Assembly: GCA_023715865.1 (NCBI GenBank)
Contig: JAMBOW010000001.1
Coordinates: 2,356,001 to 2,420,000, forward strand
DNA length: 64,000 bases
Direction of reading: 5' to 3'
DNA from: Neobacillus mesonae
GTDB lineage: Bacteria > Bacillota > Bacilli > Paenibacillales > Paenibacillaceae
Position 1 is the stretch's first letter. Each line of letters starts with the position of its first letter. Positions 8,460 through 17,326 of the stretch are shown piece after piece. Below the pieces are notes generated by a model that was given only the letters and a program-made list of their open reading frames with translations, did not search any database and was not told the DNA's origin. Made by a program: the position numbers and the translations under genes.

Positions 8460-8739
8460 ATCTTATCGTCCTTTAAAATTTCAGTTGATTACTAAGTTTT
8501 TAATATGGAAATATAAACATAAGTAAAAAGTTACATATAAGATCATCTATGTATGAGTTGTAATGTTATAAGAAACTTTCACATGATTTCAAAAATTAAT
8601 ATTGCTTAAATATTGGAAACGTAATATATTCATTTATAACTTTAATATTACAGCTTAGGAAGAGACAATATGGGACAAATTTTATACGATGACCATTGCA
8701 CTTCTTACGTATATTAAAATATTTAAATGAGGTGCAATC

Positions 8740-9084
8740 ATGTATCTAACCGTTTTTGTCCATTTTATTATTAGTTCAGCTTCAACCTGGTTTGCAGTAC
8801 TAATTTCCAATATGATTACTGATGTGTTTAGAAGTGATGCCAGTTCAAGACCACCCGGCGACATTACTTTTAATGATCAAATTACTCTCTTTGTTTCTTC
8901 TACTATTGGTATCTTTATTATTTTTCTTATGATCAATATCTTAACTTATGCGCTGCTTCGACTCCTTCGAGAACTAGAAATATTCAAGAAGATGAAGTGG
9001 TATATCGTTGGATCTCAACTTTTCCTTTTAGTCGTCTTCTTGATTCTGATTTATAACCCTATTTTTAACTATAGCGCATTCTAG
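8740..9084 (+). CDS. Small membrane protein, unknown
   Basis: The 114-residue product has three predicted membrane segments (about residues 3-28, 47-72 and 84-105) and a positively charged loop (RELEIFKKMKW) between the second and third. Start at 8740 supported by GAGGTG six bases upstream. No family recognised. It is an isolated plus-strand gene in a minus-strand region, preceded by 280 bases of AT-rich sequence in which nothing else was found. Confidence 0.6.
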   Translation: MYLTVFVHFIISSASTWFAVLISNMITDVFRSDASSRPPGDITFNDQITLFVSSTIGIFIIFLMINILTYALLRLLRELEIFKKMKWYIVGSQLFLLVVFLILIYNPIFNYSAF

Positions 9085-9161
9085 AACTTAATTGTCTTTA
9101 ACTATAAAGATATGGCAAGACGGAATCCAAGGTCATCTATAGAGAATGTAGGGTGACCTAA

Positions 9162-10175
9162 TTAGTTCGAGTATCCTCTAACCAACACATCATCTAATGC
9201 AGGCTTTAATCTCCAAAACAATCGGTGTGAATCCACTTGTTCTACATTCCACAGCATAATAATTCGTAAATCATGGGCAGGATAGTGCCAGATTTCAGAT
9301 CGAAAGCCTGGAGTTCCTCCCCCGATTAAATAATTGTCAGACCGTAAAAAACACCCATATCCGTAATTCAAAAGAGGATCAAATGAAGTGACGTAATAAG
9401 GTTTGAACATCATATCTATACTATGTTGGTTTAGAAGTTCTCCACTAAACAAGGCGTTACACCACTTATCCAAATCGTGTACAGTTGAATATAGCTCTCC
9501 CGGAGCCTCAATCTCACTCAGCTTATCATTGTTTGAGTTCATCATTTCATGATGTTCTATCGAGTGTCCATAGGCGCGTCCTAAGTTTATTTTTCGTGGA
9601 TCATCAATACCTGTTGATTCCATATGTAAAGGCGAGAAAAACCATTCCTGCAGCACTTGCTCATACTTCATCCCATTTAAAGCTTCCAATATGTATCCCA
9701 ATATGATAAACCCTGAACTGCTGTATCCCCATCGTTCTCCAGGATTAAACTCTTGATCGAGTCGGACCAAGTAATCAATAAACTCACGATTTTCTAAGTT
9801 CAGTCTGTTCATCTCGAACCGGAGATTCGGCAACGCGTAAATGTCCTTTAGTCCAGAGGAATGGCTTAGCAGGTGATGTATAGTGATCTCTGGATGAAGA
9901 GCGCTGAACTTCTCAATATACTTGCCGGGGTGTGCCTCTAAATCCATTTGGCCTTGCTCGAAAAGCTTCAAAACAGCGGCTGCAATAAACATTTTGGTCA
10001 CCGATGCAATGTGGAATTTCGTATCCATATGATTGAGAACACCAAGCTGATAGCTGGCTTGTCCATAGGACTTACTGAATAACTCCCGTCCTTGATGGGT
10101 TATTAGTATATTACCGGAGAGCATATGATCTTTGCTGTATTCTTCGATTAGCTGGTTTAATTGCTCATTCAACAA
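9162..10175 (-). CDS. Serine hydrolase, beta-lactamase/penicillin-binding-like fold
   Basis: The 337-residue protein has the class C beta-lactamase/DD-peptidase triad elements: S58-V-T-K61 (catalytic Ser and Lys), a YSS motif near residue 153 in place of Y-x-N, and GGTPGF near the C-terminus in place of K-T/S-G. No signal peptide is seen, so it is probably a cytoplasmic esterase or peptidase-like member rather than a resistance enzyme. The start is a TTG at 10175, with AGGGGGA a few bases upstream. Confidence 0.82.
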   Translation of the reverse strand: MLNEQLNQLIEEYSKDHMLSGNILITHQGRELFSKSYGQASYQLGVLNHMDTKFHIASVTKMFIAAAVLKLFEQGQMDLEAHPGKYIEKFSALHPEITIHHLLSHSSGLKDIYALPNLRFEMNRLNLENREFIDYLVRLDQEFNPGERWGYSSSGFIILGYILEALNGMKYEQVLQEWFFSPLHMESTGIDDPRKINLGRAYGHSIEHHEMMNSNNDKLSEIEAPGELYSTVHDLDKWCNALFSGELLNQHSIDMMFKPYYVTSFDPLLNYGYGCFLRSDNYLIGGGTPGFRSEIWHYPAHDLRIIMLWNVEQVDSHRLFWRLKPALDDVLVRGYSN

Positions 10176-10347
10176 AATCCCCCTCGTTTCTTTTCTAACT
10201 TATCAACAGATACAAAAAACGACCAAAGAACGTTTCTTCATCTGAGGCCGGACCAAGTTGTTTATTAAATTTGAAAAACTGGTTTTGTCGTGTTAACCGC
10301 TCCTTACACTTTCAGTTATCCTTATTTTAAGGATCTTGTTCTTTATT

Positions 10348-10467
10348 TTAATCCCAATCCATATAAGGAGTTGCCTCTAGCTTTTCACCATCACAATCAG
10401 GACAATCAAGCCAACCACAATATATTTTCAACTCTTTCTCGTCATCAAAATAAGACCTGTTGACCAA
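10348..10467 (-). pseudogene. Cysteine-rich short reading frame, probable gene remnant
   Basis: A frame overlapping the 3' end of the methyltransferase gene reads 39 residues with a compact cysteine motif (YCGWLDCPDCDGEKLE, C-x4-C-x2-C) and ends PYMDWD. It looks like real protein sequence, but it is bounded upstream by an in-frame TAA and has only a TTG start without a ribosome binding site. Most likely it is the tail of a lost zinc-ribbon-like protein. Confidence 0.3.
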
Positions 10468-11009
10468 TTCAACTTACTTAAATAGAACTCCTCTTTGGAT
10501 TCCAAATAGGCTATTAAGTCAGTCACTTTTTCCCCATGCCCCTGTGGCCAGTTCGGTTGAGGATTTAGGTCATCAATGATGTATATTCCTCCTGGCTTAA
10601 CCATTTCCAGAGCTTCATCAATTAAATAGAACTTACCAGGCCACGTATCAGCAAATACGATATCAAATCGTTCATCTTTATGTTCTTCTATGTATTCTCC
10701 GCCATCTGTAACAATTAACTGCAGACGCGAATCATCTCCAAGTACTTCCAAAGCGATATTGGAACATTCCTCATTCATTTCAACAGAATACAGCTTACTG
10801 TCCTTGTCCATACCATCCAGAATCCAAGCGGCTGAATAACCCACACCCGTCCCCAATTCTAGGATCGAGCTGTGTCTTCGACTTGCTGCTAACATTCTAA
10901 GAAAGCTTCCGGTTAAATCATCGCAAGACGCGGTAAATCCATGCCTAGAAGCGAGCTTACTGATCTGATCTAATTTATTCGGCCGTTTAATATTCATTCG
11001 ATCGTCCAT
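10428..11009 (-). CDS. O-methyltransferase-like SAM-dependent methyltransferase
   Basis: The 193-residue protein has motif I as LELGTGVGYSAAW near residue 50 (E-x-G-x-G-x-G), an acidic loop ending strand 2 (YSVEMNEE), then DIVFADTWPGKFY and the KPGGIYIIDDL strand 5 segment. This is the layout of catechol-O-methyltransferase-like and methyltransferase 24 proteins. The ATG at 11009 has AGGGGG about 8 bases upstream. Substrate unknown. It follows the DinB-like gene closely (30 bases) and may be cotranscribed with it. Confidence 0.82.
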   Translation of the reverse strand: MDDRMNIKRPNKLDQISKLASRHGFTASCDDLTGSFLRMLAASRRHSSILELGTGVGYSAAWILDGMDKDSKLYSVEMNEECSNIALEVLGDDSRLQLIVTDGGEYIEEHKDERFDIVFADTWPGKFYLIDEALEMVKPGGIYIIDDLNPQPNWPQGHGEKVTDLIAYLESKEEFYLSKLNWSTGLILMTRKS

Positions 11010-11039
11010 AATTAACCCCCTACAGTTATTGATTTTAAA

Positions 11040-11567
11040 TTAGTTGGATAAACGTTTCTTTATCATTCGAATTTGACCTCTATGATTGATCTCATCTTCG
11101 AACACATGGAACCACATAAAATAATAATTCGCTGGCTTGTTATACCAGAATTCTTCTTCCTGATACAGCCAGTCATCATCCACCTTTTTGAATAATTCCA
11201 TCGTTTGATTTCTTACCTCATCCATTATATTGAGGTAGTACTGAAGCTCATTTCCCTTTATGTGTTCCCGCCCTTCACTTCCCAAATTTAAAGACGGTCC
11301 CCATTTGATCATTTCCTCTTCATTTAATTCCCGTCGTTCAAATGTATGTATCTGATATGCATATTCTACACCAGCAAAATGCATGAGTAATGCCCCAATC
11401 GAATTACACTTATCATCCATTAGAAAATCAAGCTGATCTTTTGATAGACCTTTAACTTCTTCCAAGGTTGTATATCTTGCATAATTCATCATGGACAGAA
11501 GTCGACTAACTTGTGGAGAATAACCTGGAATGTCGGTCACAAGATAAATATGGTTCATATCCATCAT
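11040..11567 (-). CDS. DinB/DUF664 family protein
   Basis: The 175-residue protein fits the DinB-like four-helix family (DUF664 branch): an N-terminal LLSMMNYARYTTLEEV helix, SIGALLMHFAGVEYAYQ with the first metal-ligand histidine, and HVFEDEINHRGQIRMIKKRL with the second and third. Bacterial members include thiol-dependent transferases such as BstA/YfiT types; the substrate here is unknown. Start at 11567 with AGGAG about ten bases upstream; a second ATG follows directly. Confidence 0.78.
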   Translation of the reverse strand: MMDMNHIYLVTDIPGYSPQVSRLLSMMNYARYTTLEEVKGLSKDQLDFLMDDKCNSIGALLMHFAGVEYAYQIHTFERRELNEEEMIKWGPSLNLGSEGREHIKGNELQYYLNIMDEVRNQTMELFKKVDDDWLYQEEEFWYNKPANYYFMWFHVFEDEINHRGQIRMIKKRLSN

Positions 11568-11580
11568 CTATAGATCACTC

Positions 11581-11673
11581 CTATGCAATTTGTCTAAAGC
11601 ATGCATAATGTCCGTCCAAACCTGCAGCAACAAATTCAAAGTCTGCAGAGACGGCTCCGTCAGAATAATCTAC
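11581..11673 (-). pseudogene. Remnant of an unidentified gene, 30 codons
   Basis: Directly after the TAG stop of the gene at 11674-12294 the same frame continues for 30 residues of plausible protein (DYSDGAVSADFEFVAAGLDG is the core) before the next stop. It has no start codon or ribosome binding site. It is either the end of a deleted gene joined here or a C-terminal extension lost through the TAG. Confidence 0.35.
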
Positions 11674-12294
11674 CTAGGAAATAAGCCGATTTTTCTGTAT
11701 ATTTACTAAACTCTTATCAATAGATGTTTCGATATACCCAATCATCTGTTCAAACGTAAACACATTGAGTTTTGCATCAAGCATTTCTATATCATAATTC
11801 ATATCGCCTAAAACATGAGGAATGAAGTGTTCAACATCCTTGGACGTTACTTCATCCAAATCCATAACCCGAGGGAGATCATAGAGCTCTTTACTTAATT
11901 CATCTTTAGAACCATAGTGCTCCAGCAATTTTCCATTCAGCAAACGGAAATCATTATGGTACTCCTTGTATAAATTCGGATCCGCGTCCATTCTGTTCTT
12001 AAGCCAAGATAAATTAAACCCTTGCAGCCATATATCATCAGCAATTAAGTGCGTGTAATAACCCAATATGTACAGACGGCTTTCTTCTTGACTGCGATAT
12101 TTATGTAAAAATTCGTTATAGTCAATGTATCTGGTGTAATCCTTCACTTCACCTCTAAAGAAATGAGAGAGTTCTTTGGGAGCTACCGCATCCGGAGCAA
12201 CGCCTCCTAGTAAAAAGAGGGTTTTGTCTTCAATCTGCAGCTTTTCTGCAATTCGATTTGCAATGATTAAATGCATGATTCTCGACCCCATCAT
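11674..12294 (-). CDS. Zinc-dependent phospholipase C-like hydrolase
   Basis: The 206-residue protein shows the zinc-dependent phospholipase C family pattern of small Bacillota proteins: MHLIIANRIAEKL, FLLGGVAPDAVAP, FLHKY and LGYYTHLIADDIW, where the histidines and aspartates would bind zinc. A lipid or phosphate ester hydrolase is likely but unproven. The ATG at 12294 is preferred over the GTG three codons earlier because the AGGTGA ribosome binding site overlaps that GTG. Confidence 0.7.
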   Translation of the reverse strand: MMGSRIMHLIIANRIAEKLQIEDKTLFLLGGVAPDAVAPKELSHFFRGEVKDYTRYIDYNEFLHKYRSQEESRLYILGYYTHLIADDIWLQGFNLSWLKNRMDADPNLYKEYHNDFRLLNGKLLEHYGSKDELSKELYDLPRVMDLDEVTSKDVEHFIPHVLGDMNYDIEMLDAKLNVFTFEQMIGYIETSIDKSLVNIQKNRLIS

Positions 12295-12372
12295 GGCCCT
12301 CACCTTTCAAATCTTTCTATTAGAGAATGCATTAAATTGGATTAGTTTATTTCGTACATAGTGTCATGTTCA

Positions 12373-12945
12373 TTAATATTTAGACGAAGATTCTGTCTGC
12401 TTTACCCAGTTGGGAATATGATGGCCAAAGTATCTTGTTATCTTCTCCGCTTCAGTTAGGACGAGCTTTATATACGTTTCGTCATAGAACCAATTGCGCC
12501 TGTTCACTCGATAGTCATCTTGTAATACCTGAATATTAACGCTTGGTGGAAACACCGTTTGATACGTCATCAAGGCTCTTCTTGAAAAATAGGATTTGCA
12601 AACGATAATAGCCCGCTTCACATCCATATCATTATTGCGAATAACTTCCCACGAATTTCTTGCATTATCAAAGGTGTTTTTGGCCTGATCCTCTTTGAGG
12701 ATGTTGACTTCCGGGACACCCAGAGATACAGCAATGTCCCTTAGAAATTCCCATTCCGTCTTATCAACTTTCGTGCTGAATCCTCCTGAGGGTAATATAT
12801 AAGGTGCGATGCCTGAGTGATATAACTTTGAAGCAATCTTCATTGGATTGGTATGAGTTCCGCCCGGCACCAATATAATATCAGCCGGCATGATTTCTTT
12901 GTCAGGAACAAAAACTAGCTCAGTAATACAATCGAATGGGTACAT
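12373..12945 (-). CDS. YdcF/SanA family protein (DUF218)
   Basis: The 190-residue protein has the ElyC/SanA/YdcF signature: ADIILVPGG near residue 22, SGIAPYILPSGG near 45, EDQAKNTFDNARNS near 84 and RAIIVCKSYFSRRA near 110. Family members act in envelope maintenance or bind nucleotides; the role here is unknown. No membrane segment is seen. Start at 12945 with GAGGGG ten bases upstream. Confidence 0.8.
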   Translation of the reverse strand: MYPFDCITELVFVPDKEIMPADIILVPGGTHTNPMKIASKLYHSGIAPYILPSGGFSTKVDKTEWEFLRDIAVSLGVPEVNILKEDQAKNTFDNARNSWEVIRNNDMDVKRAIIVCKSYFSRRALMTYQTVFPPSVNIQVLQDDYRVNRRNWFYDETYIKLVLTEAEKITRYFGHHIPNWVKQTESSSKY

Positions 12946-13049
12946 TTACAAGATCCCCTCTTCTTTATCAGATCGTTTTAATGTCCTTTGAATTCAAATA
13001 AACTCAACACTTATCGTATTCACGAATACTCAAACCATGGAGCACCTTA

Positions 13050-13226
13050 TTATTTTTTGGAATCCTTGTATTCCCTCCACATTCCATAAAGAAAAATGAT
13101 ACTCCCAGGCAAGATAGTTATAAAATAAAATGATTTAGCTGTAACAATACCCATGGGAACTAGGACGTATATGGATGAAATAAGAAGACCGACCAATTGA
13201 ATATATCTGTTCTTACTCATTCTCAT
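13050..13226 (-). CDS. Small two-helix membrane protein
   Basis: From the ATG at 13226 (AGGTGA eight bases upstream) the product has 58 residues with two membrane helices around a short charged gap and a basic tail (WREYKDSKK). A GTG four codons upstream overlaps the ribosome binding site and is less likely. No family recognised. Confidence 0.5.
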   Translation of the reverse strand: MRMSKNRYIQLVGLLISSIYVLVPMGIVTAKSFYFITILPGSIIFLYGMWREYKDSKK

Positions 13227-13265
13227 ACACTGAATCACCTATCCTATTCTCTTTGCTTTGGCCAG

Positions 13266-13826
13266 CTATTTCATCATTTCATTAATACGATATAATTCGA
13301 TCCTGTCCTCTTCCTTCCGCAGATCTATATATTCATGTTCTTGTTCAATTCTCAGTTGATTCACTCGAAAGAACTCCAGCAGTCTGCCTGCCTCTCTGTT
13401 AATTGGTCTGCTATATTTTCTAAATTTATCAGGCTCCCGTCTTAGGATGTTTTTATACTCATCGGATGTCGTTATATACATGAGCCCAATATATCGTAGA
13501 AAACTATAGCCACTGCAATAATCATCGTACAAGCTATCCATAATTGCTAAATATTTGTCCGACTCATGAATCAATTCCTGCAAATCAGTAACGATGCGTT
13601 CTTGCTCAAAATATCCAATATGAATTAGTTCCCTGATTTGTTTTACTGTATCTTCGTAAGCATATTTGTCTTTATAATTTCTAGAGATTAATTCCAAATA
13701 ATCTTTGTCTCCAAAAATAACTTCCAGATCATCGTTCGCGTACAACCATTGTTCCAGCTCTATTAATGTCACTCTACCTTTTATGAAATAATAAAAAAAT
13801 CTGTGAGCATCTATTTTGTTTAACAT
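13266..13826 (-). CDS. Hypothetical soluble protein
   Basis: The 186-residue product is highly charged and predicted mostly helical, with many Tyr, Asp, Glu and Arg residues (for example DDYCSGYSFLRYIGLMYI near residue 100). No domain is recognised; composition and size are like immunity proteins of toxin systems, but no toxin is nearby and this is only an analogy. Start at 13826 with AAGGA ten bases upstream. Confidence 0.6.
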   Translation of the reverse strand: MLNKIDAHRFFYYFIKGRVTLIELEQWLYANDDLEVIFGDKDYLELISRNYKDKYAYEDTVKQIRELIHIGYFEQERIVTDLQELIHESDKYLAIMDSLYDDYCSGYSFLRYIGLMYITTSDEYKNILRREPDKFRKYSRPINREAGRLLEFFRVNQLRIEQEHEYIDLRKEEDRIELYRINEMMK

Positions 13827-13864
13827 CTGATATCAATCCTTGTTAATCTGACTTCTGTGTGGTG

Positions 13865-14488
13865 TTAGCTGTTGTTTTCCCGGAGTTTTCTTGCAAAATA
13901 TACTGCAAGGAAATTAAATTCAATATGTAATATGCACGAGAGCAATATGGAATCAGTCAGTTCTGTAATACCTCCAAAGAGAATTCCACCTGCAAAAGCA
14001 AACCCTAAGAAACCAGCACTTTGTCGTGATAATTTGTAGTATTGGAGATGACAAACAGCAAATAGAAATGCCGAGACGACTACAGACCAGGATATAGGTA
14101 AATACAGAATTTCAAACAATTTAGCAGAATTTAGATACGAGTTTAGAAGGGAAAGAATGAACCCACGAAAGATGACTTCCTCAATCACTGGAAATACAAC
14201 GACAAAATTAATCACATTGAATTTCCCAACTGGATGATATCCAGAATATTGTGACACGATGCAGTTCGCAAGCAGAAGAATAAAGAAGGTTGGCATGGCT
14301 GCCACAATGTTTTCTGGAGTACTGTATACATAACTCTCTTTAATAACTAATGACAAGATCAATATGACAGCCGCCCAAAAGTATACACTGTACTTCTTCA
14401 AGGGAGCCCTAAATCTACCAATGATAATCTCGATCAACTTATATGAAAAAGTTAGTATTAATACAGTACAAAAGGCTATACACAGCAC
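13865..14488 (-). CDS. CPBP family intramembrane metalloprotease
   Basis: The 207-residue membrane protein carries the three CPBP (Abi/CAAX protease) motifs: EEVIFRG near residue 98 (glutamate pair and arginine), FAVCH near 143 and HIEFN near 188, which form the metal site inside the membrane. Around six membrane segments are visible. Bacillota members are linked to bacteriocin self-immunity or membrane protein processing; no bacteriocin gene is seen here. The start is uncertain: the GTG at 14488 sits too close to its GGGGG site. Confidence 0.8.
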   Translation of the reverse strand: MLCIAFCTVLILTFSYKLIEIIIGRFRAPLKKYSVYFWAAVILILSLVIKESYVYSTPENIVAAMPTFFILLLANCIVSQYSGYHPVGKFNVINFVVVFPVIEEVIFRGFILSLLNSYLNSAKLFEILYLPISWSVVVSAFLFAVCHLQYYKLSRQSAGFLGFAFAGGILFGGITELTDSILLSCILHIEFNFLAVYFARKLRENNS

Positions 14489-14639
14489 GCCCCCTTCTCC
14501 AGTTTCTTCACTCTTCCATTCTTACGTTCACTAATTTAGTAACAGCTTAGATCTTGACCGTAAATCCAGTTTCTAGTCAGAGATCCTTTCATTCAACAAC
14601 TCCCTATATAATGTATTGGTTTATCACCATAGAAGCGAA

Positions 14640-15116
14640 TCACAAAGACATATCAAAATACTCTTCAATATTTTTAATCTCTACCATCTTTATCTCAGAC
14701 ACCTTAAGACCTGCAAAATCTTTTTCAGCTGCATCAGTTTGAGTATCTAGAGCTTTTATAAGATGAGCTTGCCCTTCAAACTCTAAAGAAACTAGTGCTT
14801 CCGCATAGGCATTGGTATGGCCTAGAAAGTCCGGCTTTTTCCAGAGATCAAGTATATAGGGTATTCCAACTTTAATTAAATATGACTCACCTTCGTAACT
14901 AACACCTAACAGTTCGGGATAGTCCATATCTTTTATTTCCGCATAATCATAGCTAAGTTCTTTACCCATTTGCTTATAAGATTGATAGGCACTATGTATA
15001 AATTCATCTGGATTTTTTTCTATGTACTCCCCGCATGTATCCATTAACATGTCTCTAATGGACTCATCGTCCAAATCTTCACTGAAAATATTCTTTATAA
15101 ATTCTTCTCTGTCCAT
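14640..15116 (-). CDS. Hypothetical acidic protein
   Basis: The 158-residue protein is soluble and strongly acidic, with an N-terminal helical part (DREEFIKNIFSEDLDDESI) and a C-terminal beta-rich part (ALVSLEFEGQAHLIKALD). No family recognised. Start at 15116 with GGAGATGATC upstream. It has no obvious partner and lies in the AT-rich block. Confidence 0.6.
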   Translation of the reverse strand: MDREEFIKNIFSEDLDDESIRDMLMDTCGEYIEKNPDEFIHSAYQSYKQMGKELSYDYAEIKDMDYPELLGVSYEGESYLIKVGIPYILDLWKKPDFLGHTNAYAEALVSLEFEGQAHLIKALDTQTDAAEKDFAGLKVSEIKMVEIKNIEEYFDMSL

Positions 15117-15223
15117 TAAAGATCATCTCCGTTCTTTATAAAGGTATATTATAGCTAAAGATGCAGCCCCAATTTTCTTCATTATCTGATAATCTGCAGT
15201 TTTTAATATAATCTAAATATTAA

Positions 15224-15667
15224 TTATTTGCTATTTGATATTTCAATAAGAGTCAGGACTTCTGTGTCGACATTCGATTTTATAGTTAATTTGTAAATTC
15301 CATCCGCATTAGGTTCTAGTGAGAATAAGTCCGCATTAAATTTTGAAGATACTTGAAAACTCCCGACACCCTGCAATTCTTGCGGATATGAACTTGACGC
15401 CCTATGTTCTGCTCCTTCTAGTTCATATTCAATAGGTCCTACTTTTGTATCCTTCCACTCTCCGATAAATTGGATATAGATAGAATCAAATAATGAATCA
15501 TTCACTTTAAACACTGAATATGTAGCCAGCCAATTTTCTCCCATCCCGAAGTGAACCAACTCATTAGGCGAATGATTTTGTGGTAATACTTGCTCTTGTT
15601 TATCACACCCTGCTATGGCTAAAAGGATAACCATGACGATTAGTGTAGTTACTTTGGGCTTCACCAA
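15224..15667 (-). CDS. Small lipoprotein, unknown function
   Basis: The 147-residue precursor has a lipoprotein signal: basic start, hydrophobic core and lipobox AIAGC near residue 21. The mature part is beta-rich, with VHFGMGENWLATYSVFKV near residue 40, a pattern common in small Bacillota lipoproteins of unknown function. The start is the TTG at 15667 or the GTG directly after it; GAGGT is 6-9 bases upstream. Confidence 0.68.
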   Translation of the reverse strand: MVKPKVTTLIVMVILLAIAGCDKQEQVLPQNHSPNELVHFGMGENWLATYSVFKVNDSLFDSIYIQFIGEWKDTKVGPIEYELEGAEHRASSSYPQELQGVGSFQVSSKFNADLFSLEPNADGIYKLTIKSNVDTEVLTLIEISNSK

Positions 15668-15814
15668 GTTAAGACCTCATCCCATATACAAATTGACCCC
15701 CGCAATGATACCAACACTCCTTATCACTCTGACAGAACGCTCTCATCTTAGATCGCTTATACAAGAGACTGAGTCGTTGCTGACTGTCCTTACAGCTCAA
15801 ACTCATAAGAAATC

Positions 15815-16309
15815 TTACTGACTAGAAGACGAAAATATCTGAACCGGTCCATCCCAATCGTCTTCTCTGATTTCAGCATAGTTTCCATGTGTATATCTGC
15901 TAATTACCTTTCTCCAAAAAGCTTGAGCGGGTGTGTTTTCTTCAATCTGAGCAACTTTCCATAAACCAGCGAAGCGATGAAACAACACATGAGCGGCAGT
16001 TTGCCCAACACTTAAATTTCTATATCTCTTCATAACAAAGAACTCTGCCATACTATAAAAGGTTTGATTTAATTCATTTATCCCCATGGTTCTGATTAGA
16101 GCAAATCCGGCTAGTTTGTCATTTACCATAATGAAGAATGGATATCTCCCATCTTCCGTCCAATAATGATCTAAATACTTATACTCGTATAATCCATTAG
16201 CATTTATATCATCCTCAGGATCAAATTCACTGCCATCATATTTATATAACTCAAGGAGATTCCGTAATATCGATTTTTGTTCATATTCAACCTCTTGAAT
16301 GGATATCAT
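15815..16309 (-). CDS. GNAT family acetyltransferase
   Basis: The 164-residue protein shows the GNAT arrangement with AEFFVMKRYRNLSVGQTAAHVLF in two parts as motif A (the usual Q/R-x-x-G-x-G is degenerate, R-N-L-S-V-G) and a conserved NTPAQAFWRKVISRYTHG segment. The same WRK-x-I-x-x-Y pattern occurs in the acetyltransferase at 5636-6166, suggesting a shared origin. Start at 16309 with GGAGG six bases upstream. Substrate unknown. Confidence 0.75.
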   Translation of the reverse strand: MISIQEVEYEQKSILRNLLELYKYDGSEFDPEDDINANGLYEYKYLDHYWTEDGRYPFFIMVNDKLAGFALIRTMGINELNQTFYSMAEFFVMKRYRNLSVGQTAAHVLFHRFAGLWKVAQIEENTPAQAFWRKVISRYTHGNYAEIREDDWDGPVQIFSSSSQ

Positions 16310-16336
16310 TGAGTCCTCCTTCTATAATATACCGAG

Positions 16337-16861
16337 TCAAATATTGCATAATATACATCCATGGCATGACAAGTAGACATCGTGAATCTCACATTTAGGG
16401 TAGCCTCTCGGAATAGTTGGCGTGTCATCTTCTTCTTCAATTTCAGACCATTCTATATAGCTATCTAAATTAACGTTCTCTATATCAAAGACTTTAATTA
16501 ATGAGTAAAATTTCTTCAGACATCCAACAACGGGTTCTTTTTGTGGTGCAGCGTCTAATCTTTCCCACCCCAGACCGTCTACTGCACCTGAGATGGCACG
16601 CAACATAAAATTCTTCTCTCGATCAAAAGAATCTGTGGTCCAAGGCATTTCATCGATACAAAAACCAACGGTTCCTAACCCTACAACAGACTGATCCTGC
16701 TGTGCTAACCAGATAATTAATTCTTTCTCTCTATTTGTCTCTGCTAATATAGATCCACTGAGAGCTAACACCTCAATGAACACAGAAGTTAATCCATTAG
16801 ACATTCCTAAAGGTTCAGCTAAATGCTTTATTTCTTCTGGCAATGATATTGTGTTTCCCAA
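16337..16861 (-). CDS. Hypothetical protein with C-terminal Cys/His cluster
   Basis: The preferred start is the TTG at 16861, nine bases after AAGGAG; an earlier TTG at 16885 would run through that site. The 174-residue product is soluble and not recognised. Its last 20 residues carry a possible metal site: C-x2-H, then after five residues C-x2-C-x2-C (CEIH...CHGCILC). Zinc binding is inference from the spacing. Confidence 0.55.
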   Translation of the reverse strand: MGNTISLPEEIKHLAEPLGMSNGLTSVFIEVLALSGSILAETNREKELIIWLAQQDQSVVGLGTVGFCIDEMPWTTDSFDREKNFMLRAISGAVDGLGWERLDAAPQKEPVVGCLKKFYSLIKVFDIENVNLDSYIEWSEIEEEDDTPTIPRGYPKCEIHDVYLSCHGCILCNI

Positions 16862-16953
16862 GCTCTTTAACTCCTTTCTGGACAAAGGACTACAGCCTAA
16901 AACGCGAAATGACGATGCATATTGGAGACCTTTTGCCCTTGCGCAAGGTTTTT

Positions 16954-17298
16954 CTATTCAGGTACTTCAATGTATTCCGACACTCTTATTTTTAATAATT
17001 CTATCAGCTCTTCATCCATATATCTGTATTCATCAGGTATATCCAGTCTTATCACAGGTTTATCATATAACTCTTGTACAAATTTCTCTTTAAGTCTTCT
17101 TTCATGCTTTTTCTCCATTACAAAAATCAAATCAGCCCAACCAATATGTCCTGCATTCACTCTAATTCTTGCTTTCTCTTCTGTACCAGCAGATCTAACA
17201 TCGTACATGGTATATTGTTCAAAAACCTTCTCTGCGGTAAGGCTTCTCCATTTATTTCTACTGCATATAAATAATAATTTTATAGTGATCACCTTCAT
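16954..17298 (-). CDS. Low-molecular-weight tyrosine phosphatase-like protein
   Basis: The 114-residue protein begins KLLFICSRNKWRSLTAE, containing the C-x5-R phosphate-binding loop (Cys12, Arg18) of tyrosine phosphatases and arsenate reductases, and has WADLIFVMEKKHERRL and IRLDIPDEY downstream. The usual DP pair of classic low-molecular-weight phosphatases is replaced by the shorter DIPDEY motif, as in the small stand-alone family. The ATG at 17298 is assumed, but AAGGTGAT lies inside the reading frame just before ATA AAA, so the true start may be later. Confidence 0.78.
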   Translation of the reverse strand: MKVITIKLLFICSRNKWRSLTAEKVFEQYTMYDVRSAGTEEKARIRVNAGHIGWADLIFVMEKKHERRLKEKFVQELYDKPVIRLDIPDEYRYMDEELIELLKIRVSEYIEVPE

Positions 17299-17326
17299 GA
17301 ATGAGTTAATCGTATTTTCAAATAAA

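Noticed and set aside
8672..8722. 15-codon frame beginning MGQILYDD in the gap before 8740
   Set aside because: Its start recalls transposases of the IS481/IS3 group, but it is too short and followed by no related sequence or inverted repeats.
13266..16861. Toxin-immunity island
   Set aside because: Several unknown acidic proteins have sizes typical of immunity proteins, but no toxin, secretion or repeat-rich gene accompanies them.
16936..16960. CCTTGCGCAAGG palindrome after the tyrosine-phosphatase-like gene
   Set aside because: The stem leaves almost no loop and no T-run follows on the transcribed strand, so it does not support a terminator.
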